Assembly: GCF_001574435.1 (NCBI RefSeq)
Contig: NZ_LOCN01000019.1
Coordinates: 291,698 to 355,697, forward strand
Origin: Moritella sp. JT01
Lineage (GTDB): Bacteria; Pseudomonadota; Gammaproteobacteria; Enterobacterales; Moritellaceae
Direction of reading: 5' to 3'
DNA: 64,000 nt
Shown: piece by piece, positions 17,284 to 26,499 of the stretch
Layout: each line of letters begins with the position of its first letter
Numbering within the stretch: position 1 is the stretch's first letter
Notes under the pieces: model-generated
Seen by the model: the letters and a program-made list of their open reading frames with translations, nothing else
The model's database searches: none
What the model was told of the DNA's origin: nothing
Program-made: the position numbers and the translations under genes

Positions 17284-17727
17284 ATGGATAGGTTTGACAC
17301 AAGAATATTGCGTGAGCTTAAATTGAACGGTAGATTATCGAATGTAGAGCTTGCAGAAAGGATCGGATTATCGGCTTCTGCGACATTACGCCGTGTGCAA
17401 GAACTGGAACGTAGTGACGTTATTCAAGGCTATCGGGCCGTGCTAAATTCAAAAAAATTGGGTATTGGCTTTATCGCTTATGTCACTATTGGGTTGTCGA
17501 GCCACAGTCAAAAATCTCAATGCGGTTTTGAAGAGCAGATCATGGATGTGGAGCAGGTGACTGAGTGCCACAATGTTACTGGTGCCAATGAGTATCTGCT
17601 GCGAGTCGAGACTGCTGATCTGACCGCTTACAAACGCTTTCATTCTGATGTATTAGGCGAGATCCCACAGGTAAATTCAATTACTACGCTGGTGGTGATG
17701 GAAACAGCTAAGGACGCGCGGACGTAG
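17284..17727 (+). CDS. Lrp/AsnC family transcriptional regulator
   Basis: 147 aa from MDRFDTRILRELKLNGR; a longer frame upstream lacks family similarity. N-terminal helix-turn-helix (VELAERIGLSASATLRRVQEL, about residues 22-45) and C-terminal RAM/AsnC effector domain (about 65-140, with EQVTECHNVTGANEYLLRV). Divergent from a LysE-type exporter, the usual arrangement for an amino-acid-responsive regulator and its export target. Confidence 0.9.
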   Translation: MDRFDTRILRELKLNGRLSNVELAERIGLSASATLRRVQELERSDVIQGYRAVLNSKKLGIGFIAYVTIGLSSHSQKSQCGFEEQIMDVEQVTECHNVTGANEYLLRVETADLTAYKRFHSDVLGEIPQVNSITTLVVMETAKDART

Positions 17728-18350
17728 TGCTTGGGTTGACTGCCGAAAAATTGATACTGTCTATTGCTAAGGTATTGAGGCGTAAATGATAAACTTAGTG
17801 AAACTGCGTCTTTACTTTAAAGTTAAACAAAGTGTATTATAGCCCTGCTTTATTATATGTTTTCGTATAATTATACATTTCAAGTTCAAGGTACAGAGAT
17901 GACACCGCCATAACCTTCAGACTACCTCCTCTATGCAATTTTTATGACTTTTTCTGTCTAAAATCAGGTTCTTGCACATCGTAAGATTAGTATAAATTGA
18001 ACTTTATCAGCACGAGTAAGTATATCTATCGAAGATAATACTGCTAATTGTTGATGCTCTCTATTTTCCTGAAATACTTTAGGCTGATCAATCAGCTCTC
18101 GCGTCTGCGTGACAAATAGCATTATTTAAAGCAGGAGTCCTTCAATATGGCAGTATTGCCATCGCTATTTATCGTTTAAAAGTACACTACATTGAGTGTG
18201 GATACCTTCGTGGATTTTGTCTTCTTGGAGGTCATTGACTGTGCCTGAAATAGCATGATTTCCTCGATGTAATGGACTTACCAAAACGAAATATCCGTGC
18301 ATCATCGCGTGTTTTCACGTGCCTTGATCAGGATTATTTTAGGAATTTTA
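17728..18350. other. Gene-poor stretch with a coding remnant
   Basis: The first part (17740-17788) would encode the tail TAEKLILSIAKVLRRK and stop. A related tail, SAEKAIPSIAKALGNK, lies at 21818-21865 in another gene-poor stretch. Both look like ends of decayed paralogous genes of unknown family. The remaining 500 nt holds no gene I can support and must include the patatin gene promoter. Confidence 0.4.
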
Positions 18351-19280
18351 ATGTCAGGTAATCACCACTACTATTCAGCACAGCGTTCCCAAGAAAACCG
18401 AGATTACAGTGTTAATAAAGCCAATTCTATTGCGCTTGTTGTCGAGGGGGGCGGTCAAAAAGGTATTTTTACTGCAGGGGTGCTAGATGCTTTTCTTAAA
18501 GAAAAATTTAATCCATTTTCATTATTAATTGGTACCTCGGCAGGCGCATTAAATCTTGCCTCCTATATTTGTGGTCAATATAGGCACGCCTATCGTGTGA
18601 TTACAGAAGCCACAATGCATAAAAACTTCTTTAACATGCGTTCTTTTTTATTCGAGAGTAAAGGTATGGATCTTGATTGGTTGATTGAACAAACAAAAAC
18701 AAAGATACCACTTGATTGGAATCGTGGTGATGAAAATATGAAAAACCGTGTAGTGTTAGTGACGGCTACTCAAGCTGATAATAATCAAGTGGATTATTTT
18801 GATTTATTTGGGGCCGGTTGGGAGCTGGCATTAAAAGCGAGTTGTTCTATTCCGGGCATTTATAATACGCCTGCTACACTCGATAAATATCATTGGTTAG
18901 ATGGTGGTGTGCAGGCGCCAATACCTTTAGAAGAGGTACATCGGCAAGGCTATAAACATATTGTCGTGATTAGAACTGCACCGCCAGAGGTCAAATATGA
19001 ACATAAATTTTTAGCTAAATTAACACCGTACATTAAAAATTTAAAAACCAAAGAAATAATGAATAAGTTAATCGATCATGAAGAATCGTATCTCAAAGCT
19101 CAGATGTTTTTAGAGAGTCCCCCAGAAGATGTTTCCATATACGAATTGCATCCAACTCGGTTATTAAAATCAAAATTGATTGGTAGCAAAAAGACATCGC
19201 TTGATTATGATTATCAACAAGGGTTTGATTGTGGTCGACAATTTTTAGAATCTTATCAAGGGATTGATATGTATCGATGA
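18351..19280 (+). CDS. Patatin-like phospholipase
   Basis: 309 aa from the ATG at 18351, chosen because AGGAAT lies 4-9 nt upstream; an ATG 54 nt earlier is in frame but poorly placed. Oxyanion loop GGGQKGIFTAG, nucleophile elbow GTSAGALN (Ser about residue 66) and the catalytic DGG (in LDGGVQAP) are all present, so the Ser-Asp dyad is intact. This is the bacterial YjjU-like patatin type, which hydrolyses acyl lipids. No signal peptide, so likely cytoplasmic or peripheral at the inner membrane. Confidence 0.9.
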   Translation: MSGNHHYYSAQRSQENRDYSVNKANSIALVVEGGGQKGIFTAGVLDAFLKEKFNPFSLLIGTSAGALNLASYICGQYRHAYRVITEATMHKNFFNMRSFLFESKGMDLDWLIEQTKTKIPLDWNRGDENMKNRVVLVTATQADNNQVDYFDLFGAGWELALKASCSIPGIYNTPATLDKYHWLDGGVQAPIPLEEVHRQGYKHIVVIRTAPPEVKYEHKFLAKLTPYIKNLKTKEIMNKLIDHEESYLKAQMFLESPPEDVSIYELHPTRLLKSKLIGSKKTSLDYDYQQGFDCGRQFLESYQGIDMYR

Positions 19281-19487
19281 TGTGGTACACGAAGTCGATG
19301 CGGAATAATGGGATTTACGCCTAGCGTTAAATTTATTTAATATGAACGGACGTAGCGTTTAACTCTAATCCCATGTCAGGCTTCTTGCTTTATAATATAC
19401 TTTCATATTTTTTTGAGTGAGTTGTGAAGCATACTCGCTCGATTCCGCTTTCCGAATATCAATGTCCATTAAACTTCCTTTTAATTG

Positions 19488-19970
19488 TTATTGGTCTGCT
19501 AACTGTATCTTCCTTAACAAGTTAGCTAACTGCGCTTGCTCTTGGTTGCTAAGTACGCTGAGCATGTTGTCCATGTTGGCAACATGCGCATTCAATGCTG
19601 TGTCTATCAACTCGACTCCCTTTTTAGTCAGAGTTACTTTACAGCTACGTCGGTCTTTCTCGCTAGCAATGCGTTGGACAAATCCACTTTTCACCAAGTG
19701 TTCAATACGCATGCTGACCGCCCCAGAGGAGAGCATAAGGGTATGATACAACTCTGTTGGGGTAACCGCTGTATTGCTGCGACGTATGGTGGCCAAAATA
19801 TCAAACTCAATGCCGCTTAATTTATTTTCTTTAAAAACAGGATCTAACTTTTTCTTCCATGCGTCATTGGTTTGACGTAATCGCCCGATAATCCCCATTG
19901 CAGAGCAATCCAGATCGGGTCTAACAGTTAACCACTGTTCAAGGATTTTATCGACTTTGTCTGATGGCAT
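19488..19970 (-). CDS. MarR family transcriptional regulator
   Basis: 160 aa with the winged helix-turn-helix of MarR (about residues 45-115, TELYHTLMLSSGAVSMRIEHLVKSG and a basic wing ASEKDRRSCKVTLTKKG). Divergent from a drug/metabolite transporter and an FMN-reductase-like gene. Two matching palindromes lie in the 128-nt intergenic region. It likely represses both directions until a small molecule or oxidant releases it. Confidence 0.9.
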   Translation of the reverse strand: MPSDKVDKILEQWLTVRPDLDCSAMGIIGRLRQTNDAWKKKLDPVFKENKLSGIEFDILATIRRSNTAVTPTELYHTLMLSSGAVSMRIEHLVKSGFVQRIASEKDRRSCKVTLTKKGVELIDTALNAHVANMDNMLSVLSNQEQAQLANLLRKIQLADQ

Positions 19971-19988
19971 TTTTATCTCTCAAATAAA

Positions 19989-20063
19989 TATCTTTTCAAA
20001 AAGATACTTGATTTAAGGATCTTTTTCCATTACTTTTTAAATAGTATCTTTTTAAAAAGATAC
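19989..20063. promoter_or_regulatory. Two palindromic operators for the divergent MarR regulator
   Basis: GTATCTTTTTAAAAAGATAC is a perfect 20-bp palindrome at 20044-20063. A second site, TATCTTTT-CA-AAAAGATA, lies at 19989-20006. They share the half-site TATCTTTT with a 2-bp centre, and lie 55 bp apart centre to centre. One is next to marR, the other next to the transporter gene. A partial half-site AGGATCTTTTT lies between them. Confidence 0.75.
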
Positions 20064-20098
20064 TTTCGTAAGAGATTGGCAACTATCAGTGAAGGTGA

Positions 20099-21007
20099 AT
20101 GATGAATAGGATTCAACAAATTAAGACAATCGCGTTAACCGCAATTGCGCCCATCGTTTGGGGTAGTACTTATATAGTGACAACAGAAGCATTACCACCA
20201 GAAAGTCCACTTATCGCTTCAACCATCCGTGCGCTTCCCGCAGGGATATTACTGGTGCTAATTAGCCAGACAAAGCCTGCCGGGATGTGGTGGTTGCGTT
20301 TGGCTACGCTCGGTTTTTTAAACATAGGTTTATTCTTCTATTGTTTGTTTTTTGCGGCAACCTACCTACCGGGTGGCATGGCGTCGATGGTCATGTCTAG
20401 TCAGCCTGTGATTATCATGATCTTGAGTTGGTACTTGCTGGGCGCCAGTTTTTCTTCACAACAAATGATCGCCTGTGGATTCGGTATCTTTGGAGTGAGC
20501 CTGCTGGTGCTAAATAGCTCTGCGGAACTAAATGTCGAAGGTGTGTTGATTGCCATTCTTGGCACCTTAAGCATGGGGTTAGGTGTCGTGCTGACAAAAA
20601 AATGGGGGCGTCCAAAGGGGATGACAATGCTTGGATTTACCGGTTGGCAGTTATTATTTGGCGGTATAATTCTGTTACCTGTTTCACTTTGGGTGGAAGG
20701 TATTCCAACCGAACTGACGGCAACAAACTACTTTGGTTATGGGTATTTGAGTCTTATTGGTAGCATTTTAGGTTACTTTCTCTGGTTTCGTGGTATCGAA
20801 AAACTACCACCCGTGTCGGTTTCTTTTATCGGCTTTTTAAGCAGTGTTTCGGCCTGTTTCCTTGGTTATCTTATCCTAGATCAAACGCTGACTTGGCCTC
20901 AATTTATAGGCGCTTCAGCCATTTTGTTTTCAATCGCGCTGGCTGCGCCTCGGCCATCCGCACAAACTAATCATTTAGCACAATTTCAAAGTGTAAAACG
21001 GAGTTAA
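20099..21007 (+). CDS. DMT superfamily (EamA) transporter
   Basis: 302 aa with ten hydrophobic segments in two EamA repeats (about residues 12-142 and 152-290). Motif APIVWGSTYIVTTEALPP near the start is typical. Inner-membrane exporter of metabolites or drugs. The next gene starts one base after its stop, so both form an operon under the divergent MarR protein. Confidence 0.9.
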   Translation: MMNRIQQIKTIALTAIAPIVWGSTYIVTTEALPPESPLIASTIRALPAGILLVLISQTKPAGMWWLRLATLGFLNIGLFFYCLFFAATYLPGGMASMVMSSQPVIIMILSWYLLGASFSSQQMIACGFGIFGVSLLVLNSSAELNVEGVLIAILGTLSMGLGVVLTKKWGRPKGMTMLGFTGWQLLFGGIILLPVSLWVEGIPTELTATNYFGYGYLSLIGSILGYFLWFRGIEKLPPVSVSFIGFLSSVSACFLGYLILDQTLTWPQFIGASAILFSIALAAPRPSAQTNHLAQFQSVKRS

Positions 21008-21008
21008 T

Positions 21009-21602
21009 ATGAAGCTTACTATAGTATCTGGAAGTCAAAGAGCGAATTCTCAAAGCCTGAATGTTGCCTATTACCTACAAACATTGGCTGACCGCCATTT
21101 TGACAAGGTAACGGTTCTCGATTTACATCAACTGGATCTGCCATTTTGGAATGAGGGAGTATGGCAAGGCGATGAGGAGTGGAAACCATGGGAATCTATT
21201 GCGCAAACGCTCAAGCAATCGGACGCGTTCATTTTTATTACTCCTGAATGGCATGGAATGGCAACGCCTGCATTAAAGAATTTTTTGATGCTAGCCACTG
21301 ACGAGGAATTAGCTCACAAGGCAGCGCTGCTGGTGGGCGTTTCTTCAACTGTTAATGGTGTTTACCCGATTAGTGAATTACGAATGACGGGTAACAAAAA
21401 CAACCATGTGTGTTTTCTGCCTGATCATCTGATATTTCGGCACTGCGATGATGCTCTGATATCTGAGCATGAATGTACTGACCAGAGTTTACATGACCGC
21501 AGCGAGTATACAATGGCATTGCTTGCCGCTTATGCTAATGCGCTTGCTCCTGTGCACCGCGATATGGTCAATGCTGGTAAACCGTTCCGCTATGGCATGT
21601 AG
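21009..21602 (+). CDS. NADPH-dependent FMN reductase-like flavoprotein
   Basis: 197 aa, flavodoxin-like fold. FMN phosphate-binding loop SGSQRANSQS at residues 7-16 and the GMATPALKNFLML segment (about 91-103) mark the NADPH-dependent FMN reductase family (chromate/quinone/azo reductase relatives). Coupled to the transporter gene (TAAT then ATG). A paralogue of similar length, with the same SGSQR-NS loop and EW-GMATP-LKNFLM, lies at 62022-62639. The substrate could be a quinone or other electrophile exported or sensed by the neighbours. Confidence 0.87.
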   Translation: MKLTIVSGSQRANSQSLNVAYYLQTLADRHFDKVTVLDLHQLDLPFWNEGVWQGDEEWKPWESIAQTLKQSDAFIFITPEWHGMATPALKNFLMLATDEELAHKAALLVGVSSTVNGVYPISELRMTGNKNNHVCFLPDHLIFRHCDDALISEHECTDQSLHDRSEYTMALLAAYANALAPVHRDMVNAGKPFRYGM

Positions 21603-22273
21603 CCTAATATCTCGTGTAATAAGGCGTTGATTGTTGCTAGTCAACGTCTCTTTGCTTAATTATCTGTTATAGCTCTATACAAAAAAGAAAATTGACTTAG
21701 TCAGTAAGCAAATTGATTTGGAACGTAAATTCCTCAATGCGCTCGGCGCTATTACTCTTGAAGAACGGTTTGCACATGATTTTATATCGGATTAGGTGGG
21801 TATGTAATAGGGCGTTCGGCCGAAAAAGCTATTCCGTCTATTGCGAAGGCATTAGGGAATAAATAAACGTAGACCTCAAAATGTTATATATTCCAGCGCT
21901 AACATAGTTAATCAGGTATCACATTGATCGCCAGCTTTCTTGCCGTGTGTCTTCAGAATCACTTCTATAGGCGAGTTTTAGCCTCGCTTTTCCCCGGTAC
22001 TACGTTACTTCTCTGCATGTAACTCATCATTTTATCGTTTTTTATTAATGTTTTACGGGAAATGGTCGATACGCTGCATTGTGTCATTGATGGATTATTT
22101 AGAATATTCTCGTTATTAGGAAGCGATAAATAGAGAATGAAGGATGTAGAGAAGAGTATGAGGTTAATTTAAAGCATATTCTAAGTTTGTTTGACACTAC
22201 TGCGGTTAATTTTTATGGATGCAAATTATCTCAGCAGTTAATCTCTGATCTATCTAATTGTGGAATAAAAACA
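21603..22273. other. Gene-poor stretch with two coding remnants
   Basis: At 21676-21794 a start-less frame encodes KKKIDLVSKQIDLERKFLNA and continues to HDFISD before a stop. At 21795-21865 a second remnant ends in SAEKAIPSIAKALGNK. The first resembles, at the DNA level, 25614-25665; the second resembles 17740-17788. No intact gene is seen, and the remaining 400 nt is the leader of the chemoreceptor gene. Confidence 0.45.
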
Positions 22274-24184
22274 ATGATAAAAAATTTAGGATTCAAAAGA
22301 CTCATCATATTGTCGGTAGTTATCTTACTGACCGCTATTTTACTTGTTTCAAATATAATTTCTTACAATATAATTAAATCTAAAACCATTGAAGATGTGA
22401 ACCTGCTGTCGAGTTCAATCGTAAGCTACGAAGCTAAAAAAATTGAAGATTGGTTTACGACAAAAACGGATGCGCTTAATGCGATCACTCAAAAATACCA
22501 GTCGAATGGCCTAGGTGATGATTACGTCACAATCGCGCGACTCATAAAAGAAACCAGTGGTTTTGCGAGCGTATTTTTCGCATTTGACGATGGCGTCACG
22601 TATTCTACAGCTCAAAATTCAGACTGGGTTAATGGCGTTGCGATTATAGAACGTTACGATGCGCGTAAACGCCCTTGGTATACCAAAGGTAAGAACACAG
22701 CAACACTAGATGTAACGGATGTTTATAACGCTAGGAGTACCGGTCTTCCGGTTATTTCAGTCGTGCGTAATATTGGTAATGGTGTGCTGTTAGGTAATAT
22801 TGGTTTAGAAATTCTTGAAAAAACCGTTAAAAATGTTAATTACCCTGGTTCTGTGACTGCAATTATGGATGGCGATGGTAATGCATTAGCATCCAATTCA
22901 CTCACATTGAAAACGGGTGTTAATTTTTCAGATATCGGCATGGGTAATGTTAAATCCGGTATGTTAAGTGAAAGTGCACATACTACAACTTATACTTTAG
23001 ATGGTGTCGATAAGTTAGCCTTTACGCAAGAAATTACACTCGTCAATGGAAAACGATGGTACTTATTTATTGGTGTTGATAAGTCTGTAGCTTATGCAGA
23101 AGTTGATGAGGCGTTAGAAAGTGCTATTGTGGTCTCTGCTATCATGCTCGCAGTAGGCTTATTCTTGACTATTACGATATTGAACATTGTCTACCGTCCG
23201 ATTGTATCACTGAAAGAAGTTGTCATGGATTTATCTAAAGGTAATGGTGATCTAACGCGTCGCTTACCGGTTGAAAGTAACGATGACTTAGGTGATATTT
23301 CGGCAGGTATTAATGCTTTCATTACGAACCTGCAAACCTTGATGCTAGAGATCGATAACTCTTCACAACATATTTCCGAAAGTGTTGGGAAACTAGAAGA
23401 GCAAACGAGGAACAATAATCAAGTATTGGATGCTCACTCAATTGAAACAGACCAAATTGCAGCTGCAGTAGAAGAAATGAGCGCAACAGCAAATGATGTT
23501 GCCAGTAATGCTGAGGAAGCGTCACAATTTACAGATGCAATGAATAAGCAGGTAAGTACGTCGAAAGTGACGGTTACTTCGACTACATCAACCGTATCTA
23601 AGCTGGTTGAAGATGTAGAAAGTTCATCAAAAAGTATCCAAGAGATTGAGAAAGATACGCAAGCTATCACTAAAGTACTTAATGTGATTGGTGAGATTGC
23701 TGAACAAACAAATCTACTGGCGCTTAACGCGGCAATTGAAGCTGCGCGAGCGGGTGAACAAGGTCGTGGTTTTGCTGTTGTTGCTGATGAAGTTCGTGCG
23801 CTAGCGGCGAGAACGCAAGTGAGTACGGCTGAAATAAAAGAGACGCTGGATGCATTAACCGCGGGTTCAAGTTCTGCGATATTAGCGATGAATATGACAC
23901 AAGAAACTTGCCAGCAGGCTGCTAAAAACACGTATACGGTCGCTGAAGATTTGGACCATATCGCGAGTTCTGTAACGAAAATTAATGATTTAAACACGCA
24001 AATTGCAACCGCGGCTGAGGAGCAAAGTAGTGTTTCTCATGAAGTGACTCGTAACATGACTGCGATCCGTGAAATGGCGCAAGAGCTAGCCATAAACGGT
24101 CAATCTACCGCTCAAGAATCGGTAAATGTTGCCGTCGCCAATGAGCAACTGAAATCAATTGTGGCTCAATTTAAACTGAGGTAA
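22274..24184 (+). CDS. Methyl-accepting chemotaxis protein, dCache sensor
   Basis: 636 aa from [13 protein letters not shown]; an earlier in-frame ATG would add 29 polar residues before the first membrane helix. TM1 about 10-32, periplasmic dCache domain about 35-295 with [16 protein letters not shown]2 about 305-325. HAMP follows ([19 protein letters not shown]), then the signalling hairpin tip [20 protein letters not shown]. No C-terminal CheR pentapeptide. Ligand unknown; dCache domains with the RPWY motif often bind amino acids or related small molecules. Confidence 0.92.
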   Translation: MIKNLGFKRLIILSVVILLTAILLVSNIISYNIIKSKTIEDVNLLSSSIVSYEAKKIEDWFTTKTDALNAITQKYQSNGLGDDYVTIARLIKETSGFASVFFAFDDGVTYSTAQNSDWVNGVAIIERYDARKRPWYTKGKNTATLDVTDVYNARSTGLPVISVVRNIGNGVLLGNIGLEILEKTVKNVNYPGSVTAIMDGDGNALASNSLTLKTGVNFSDIGMGNVKSGMLSESAHTTTYTLDGVDKLAFTQEITLVNGKRWYLFIGVDKSVAYAEVDEALESAIVVSAIMLAVGLFLTITILNIVYRPIVSLKEVVMDLSKGNGDLTRRLPVESNDDLGDISAGINAFITNLQTLMLEIDNSSQHISESVGKLEEQTRNNNQVLDAHSIETDQIAAAVEEMSATANDVASNAEEASQFTDAMNKQVSTSKVTVTSTTSTVSKLVEDVESSSKSIQEIEKDTQAITKVLNVIGEIAEQTNLLALNAAIEAARAGEQGRGFAVVADEVRALAARTQVSTAEIKETLDALTAGSSSAILAMNMTQETCQQAAKNTYTVAEDLDHIASSVTKINDLNTQIATAAEEQSSVSHEVTRNMTAIREMAQELAINGQSTAQESVNVAVANEQLKSIVAQFKLR

Positions 24185-24211
24185 TCTCGCTTAGCCTGAT
24201 TTTTTTGAATG

Positions 24212-24247
24212 AAAAGCCATTAAGTATTCATGCTTAATGGCTTTTTT
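24212..24247 (+). terminator. Rho-independent terminator of the chemoreceptor gene
   Basis: AAAAGCCATTAAG (24212-24224) pairs with CTTAATGGCTTTT, 8-nt loop, followed by further T residues to 24247. Located 28 nt after the stop. Confidence 0.9.
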
Positions 24248-24352
24248 ATTAACTTGGGTTTTTTAACCAATTACTATATACCCTTACATAGCCTTACATT
24301 ACTTTACTTACGTCTAAGAATAACCTTATGGTAGATTGTCGATGTATAAATC

Positions 24353-24366
24353 TTGATCTAGATCAA
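24353..24366 (+). promoter_or_regulatory. Perfect FNR-type box upstream of tpx
   Basis: TTGATCTAGATCAA matches the FNR consensus TTGAT-N4-ATCAA in every position and lies 62 nt before the tpx start. The E. coli tpx gene is known to respond to FNR and ArcA, which supports a functional site. Depending on where the start of transcription lies it could activate or repress. Confidence 0.75.
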
Positions 24367-24427
24367 GAAATATTTTTTATGGCTCGTAATCTAACGTGCC
24401 AAGCAAACCATAATTATGAGGTTAATA

Positions 24428-24925
24428 ATGTCGATTACTTTCCAAGGAACACCTGTTTCAGTATCTGGTACTTTCCCACAAGTTGGCCAAGTTGCACCAA
24501 GCTTTACGCTTTGTGCTGCAGATCTGACTGAGTTAAGCCTTGATAGCCTAAAAGGACAGCAAGTTGTGTTGAACATTTTCCCAAGTGTTGACACGCCTGT
24601 ATGTGCGATTAGCGTCCGTGCTTTTAACGAAAAAGCAGCGGGTATAGACAATGTAACTGTGCTTTGTATCTCTGCGGATCTACCGTTCGCAACAAGCCGT
24701 TTTTGTGGTGCAGAAGGTATTGAAGGTGTTAAAACTGCTTCTTTCTTCCGTTCACCAACGTTCACAGAAGACTATGGTGTTAACTTAAATGAAGGCGCAC
24801 TTGCTGGTCTTGCAACACGTGCTGTTATCGTTTTAAATGAAGACGGTAAGGTTGTTCACAGTGAATTAGTATCTGAAATCACAGATGAAGTAAACTACGA
24901 TGCAGCTATTGCTGCTTTAGGATAA
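24428..24925 (+). CDS. tpx: Thiol peroxidase Tpx (atypical 2-Cys peroxiredoxin)
   Basis: 165 aa from MSITFQGTPVSV, chosen because GAGG lies 7 nt upstream and the family starts here. Peroxidatic Cys59 in PSVDTPVCAIS and resolving Cys93 in SRFCGAEG are both present, as in E. coli Tpx. Cytoplasmic, reduces hydrogen and alkyl peroxides with thioredoxin. Four nt before an exported paralogue, with which it forms an operon behind an FNR box. Confidence 0.95.
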   Translation: MSITFQGTPVSVSGTFPQVGQVAPSFTLCAADLTELSLDSLKGQQVVLNIFPSVDTPVCAISVRAFNEKAAGIDNVTVLCISADLPFATSRFCGAEGIEGVKTASFFRSPTFTEDYGVNLNEGALAGLATRAVIVLNEDGKVVHSELVSEITDEVNYDAAIAALG

Positions 24926-24929
24926 TACG

Positions 24930-25535
24930 ATGAAAAAAATAGTAATATTATTATCTGCTTTACTTTCAACTAGTGTATTTGCACAATTTGAAACGACAAA
25001 AGAAAGTGCAAGTTTTGGTACTGGTCAAATTGTAACACTTGAGCAAACCAACAAGTTTGACTTGACTGGTAATGCACTAAAAGTGGGTGACTTTATGCCA
25101 TCTGTTGTACTTATGACGTCTGGCTTAAAGTCGTACGATACGAGTGCAGAAAGCAAAAAAATCAAAGTATACAGTATTTTGACATCAGTTGACACGCCAG
25201 TATGTGTGCAGCAAGCCGTTGACTTATCAAGTTATGTTAACTCAAATGATAATTTGAAAGGCATTGAATTCTACGCACTTAGCGCAGATACACCTTTTGC
25301 TCAACAACGCTTTATCAAGGAACATAACCTTGATGGTGTGACTTACTTATCAGATTCTTTAGATCATTCATTTGGTCTAAAAACGGGTTCATTGATCAAA
25401 CAACTTGGTTTGTTAGCTCGTAGCATTATCGTAACAGATGAGAACAATCAGATTATTTATCTTCAGCGCGTACCTGAGCTGACGACAATTCCTGATTTAG
25501 ACGCTGCAGTTAAGGTTGCGCAAAGCCGTCTATAA
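24930..25535 (+). CDS. Exported Tpx-like peroxiredoxin with a single cysteine
   Basis: 201 aa. Signal peptide MKKIVILLSALLSTSVFA with likely cleavage before Gln19, so periplasmic. The mature part follows Tpx along its length: the active-site block TSVDTPVC (Cys92) is intact and ALSADTPFAQQRF aligns with Tpx ISADLPFATSRF. The residue matching the resolving cysteine is Ile129, and Cys92 is the only cysteine in the protein. It must therefore be recycled differently from a normal Tpx, for example by a periplasmic thiol protein. Translationally close to tpx, and ends in a terminator. Confidence 0.85.
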   Translation: MKKIVILLSALLSTSVFAQFETTKESASFGTGQIVTLEQTNKFDLTGNALKVGDFMPSVVLMTSGLKSYDTSAESKKIKVYSILTSVDTPVCVQQAVDLSSYVNSNDNLKGIEFYALSADTPFAQQRFIKEHNLDGVTYLSDSLDHSFGLKTGSLIKQLGLLARSIIVTDENNQIIYLQRVPELTTIPDLDAAVKVAQSRL

Positions 25536-25570
25536 AATAAACCCTGTTTATTTGATAGCGCCTTTAATTT

Positions 25571-25594
25571 AGCCTCCTCATTGGAGGCTTTTTT
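25571..25594 (+). terminator. Rho-independent terminator of the tpx operon
   Basis: AGCCTCC (25571-25577), 5-nt loop, GGAGGCT (25583-25589), then T residues. It lies 35 nt after the second peroxidase stop. Confidence 0.92.
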
Positions 25595-26049
25595 GTATCT
25601 AAGGTTCTCGTTAGCAAACAAATGGATTTGGAACAAAACGCCTCAATGTACTTGGCGTGGTAAACCGATTATCAACTTCTGATGTAACCAAAACAACCAA
25701 CGACACTTGCCTATGAGCTGTTTCATGACCGGAATCAGTATTATGGTCATGATAGCTTGTTTTTAGACGCGCTAGGCATAGATGAAAATGGGACATGTGA
25801 TGTAATATGTTAACATCGCATATACTGCTAAGTGGTATAATTGACCTAAGCTTAAGTGTTGAGTAAGCTGGAATCCTTGCTTGGTGGTGCAGGTAGGATT
25901 ACTATAGGACGGTTAGCTGTTATTTAATCAGCCGCTAACAGAGCTGACTACGTTTATAGACATAGTATAAAAACAATATAGAAAGATTATAATTGCGTGG
26001 TTACAACTACCTGTATCATGACAGCGTTGTACATAATTAGGAAATAGAC
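25595..26049. other. Gene-poor stretch with coding remnants
   Basis: At 25614-25665 the DNA resembles 21709-21760 (shared blocks TTGATTTGGAAC-like and CCTCAATG). At 25707-25814 a frame without start reads LAYELFHDRNQYYGHDSLF and on through LDALGIDENG to a stop. These look like fragments of decayed genes. The remaining 230 nt upstream of 26050 shows no further gene. Confidence 0.4.
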
Positions 26050-26499
26050 ATGTTTTTGCTAAATAACATACATAATAAAAATTACAAAAAATGCTACCCA
26101 ACAGAATCAGATGTCATATTTGATATCTCGGAAAAGCAATTAGGGAATGTTAAAAATGCTGCTTGGAAAGAGCTTCGAGAAGGAAGTATCGTTTGTGTAG
26201 TCACAAGCACAAGAAAGGTAAGTACTTTTTGCAAAGTGACTGCGATTAAAGGCCTTGGAGACAATGATCCGGATTGTGGCGAAACATTTCTTTTATTTGG
26301 TGTCGTAATCGCAAAACTAATGCCTGAAAGTAATATGGGCTTGCTGCTTAGTAAATTCAGTGTGAAGCATCAATATCTTACTAATAGTAAATTTAGCATT
26401 GGTTCTAATGTTGTTGAATTGGGCTCAGCGTTAGATACCTTGCAAGTAAAAACCAGACGCGGCCTTAAAAGCATTAGTGAGCTCAAAGAAATCGCATAA
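26050..26499 (+). CDS. Hypothetical protein
   Basis: 149 aa, soluble, no signal peptide. I do not recognise the family. The central part (WKELREGSIVCVVTSTRKVS, then CKVTAIKGLGD) has the alternating pattern of a small beta barrel, reminiscent of PUA- or EVE-like binding domains, but this is a visual impression only. AGGAAA lies 8 nt before the ATG. It stands alone between gene debris and a long inverted repeat. Confidence 0.6.
   Translation: MFLLNNIHNKNYKKCYPTESDVIFDISEKQLGNVKNAAWKELREGSIVCVVTSTRKVSTFCKVTAIKGLGDNDPDCGETFLLFGVVIAKLMPESNMGLLLSKFSVKHQYLTNSKFSIGSNVVELGSALDTLQVKTRRGLKSISELKEIA

Noticed and set aside
17175-17300. 42-residue N-terminal extension of the LysE exporter
   Set aside because: The family begins with the first membrane helix at MEYQQLIPL; the extension crosses the divergent promoter and regulator start.
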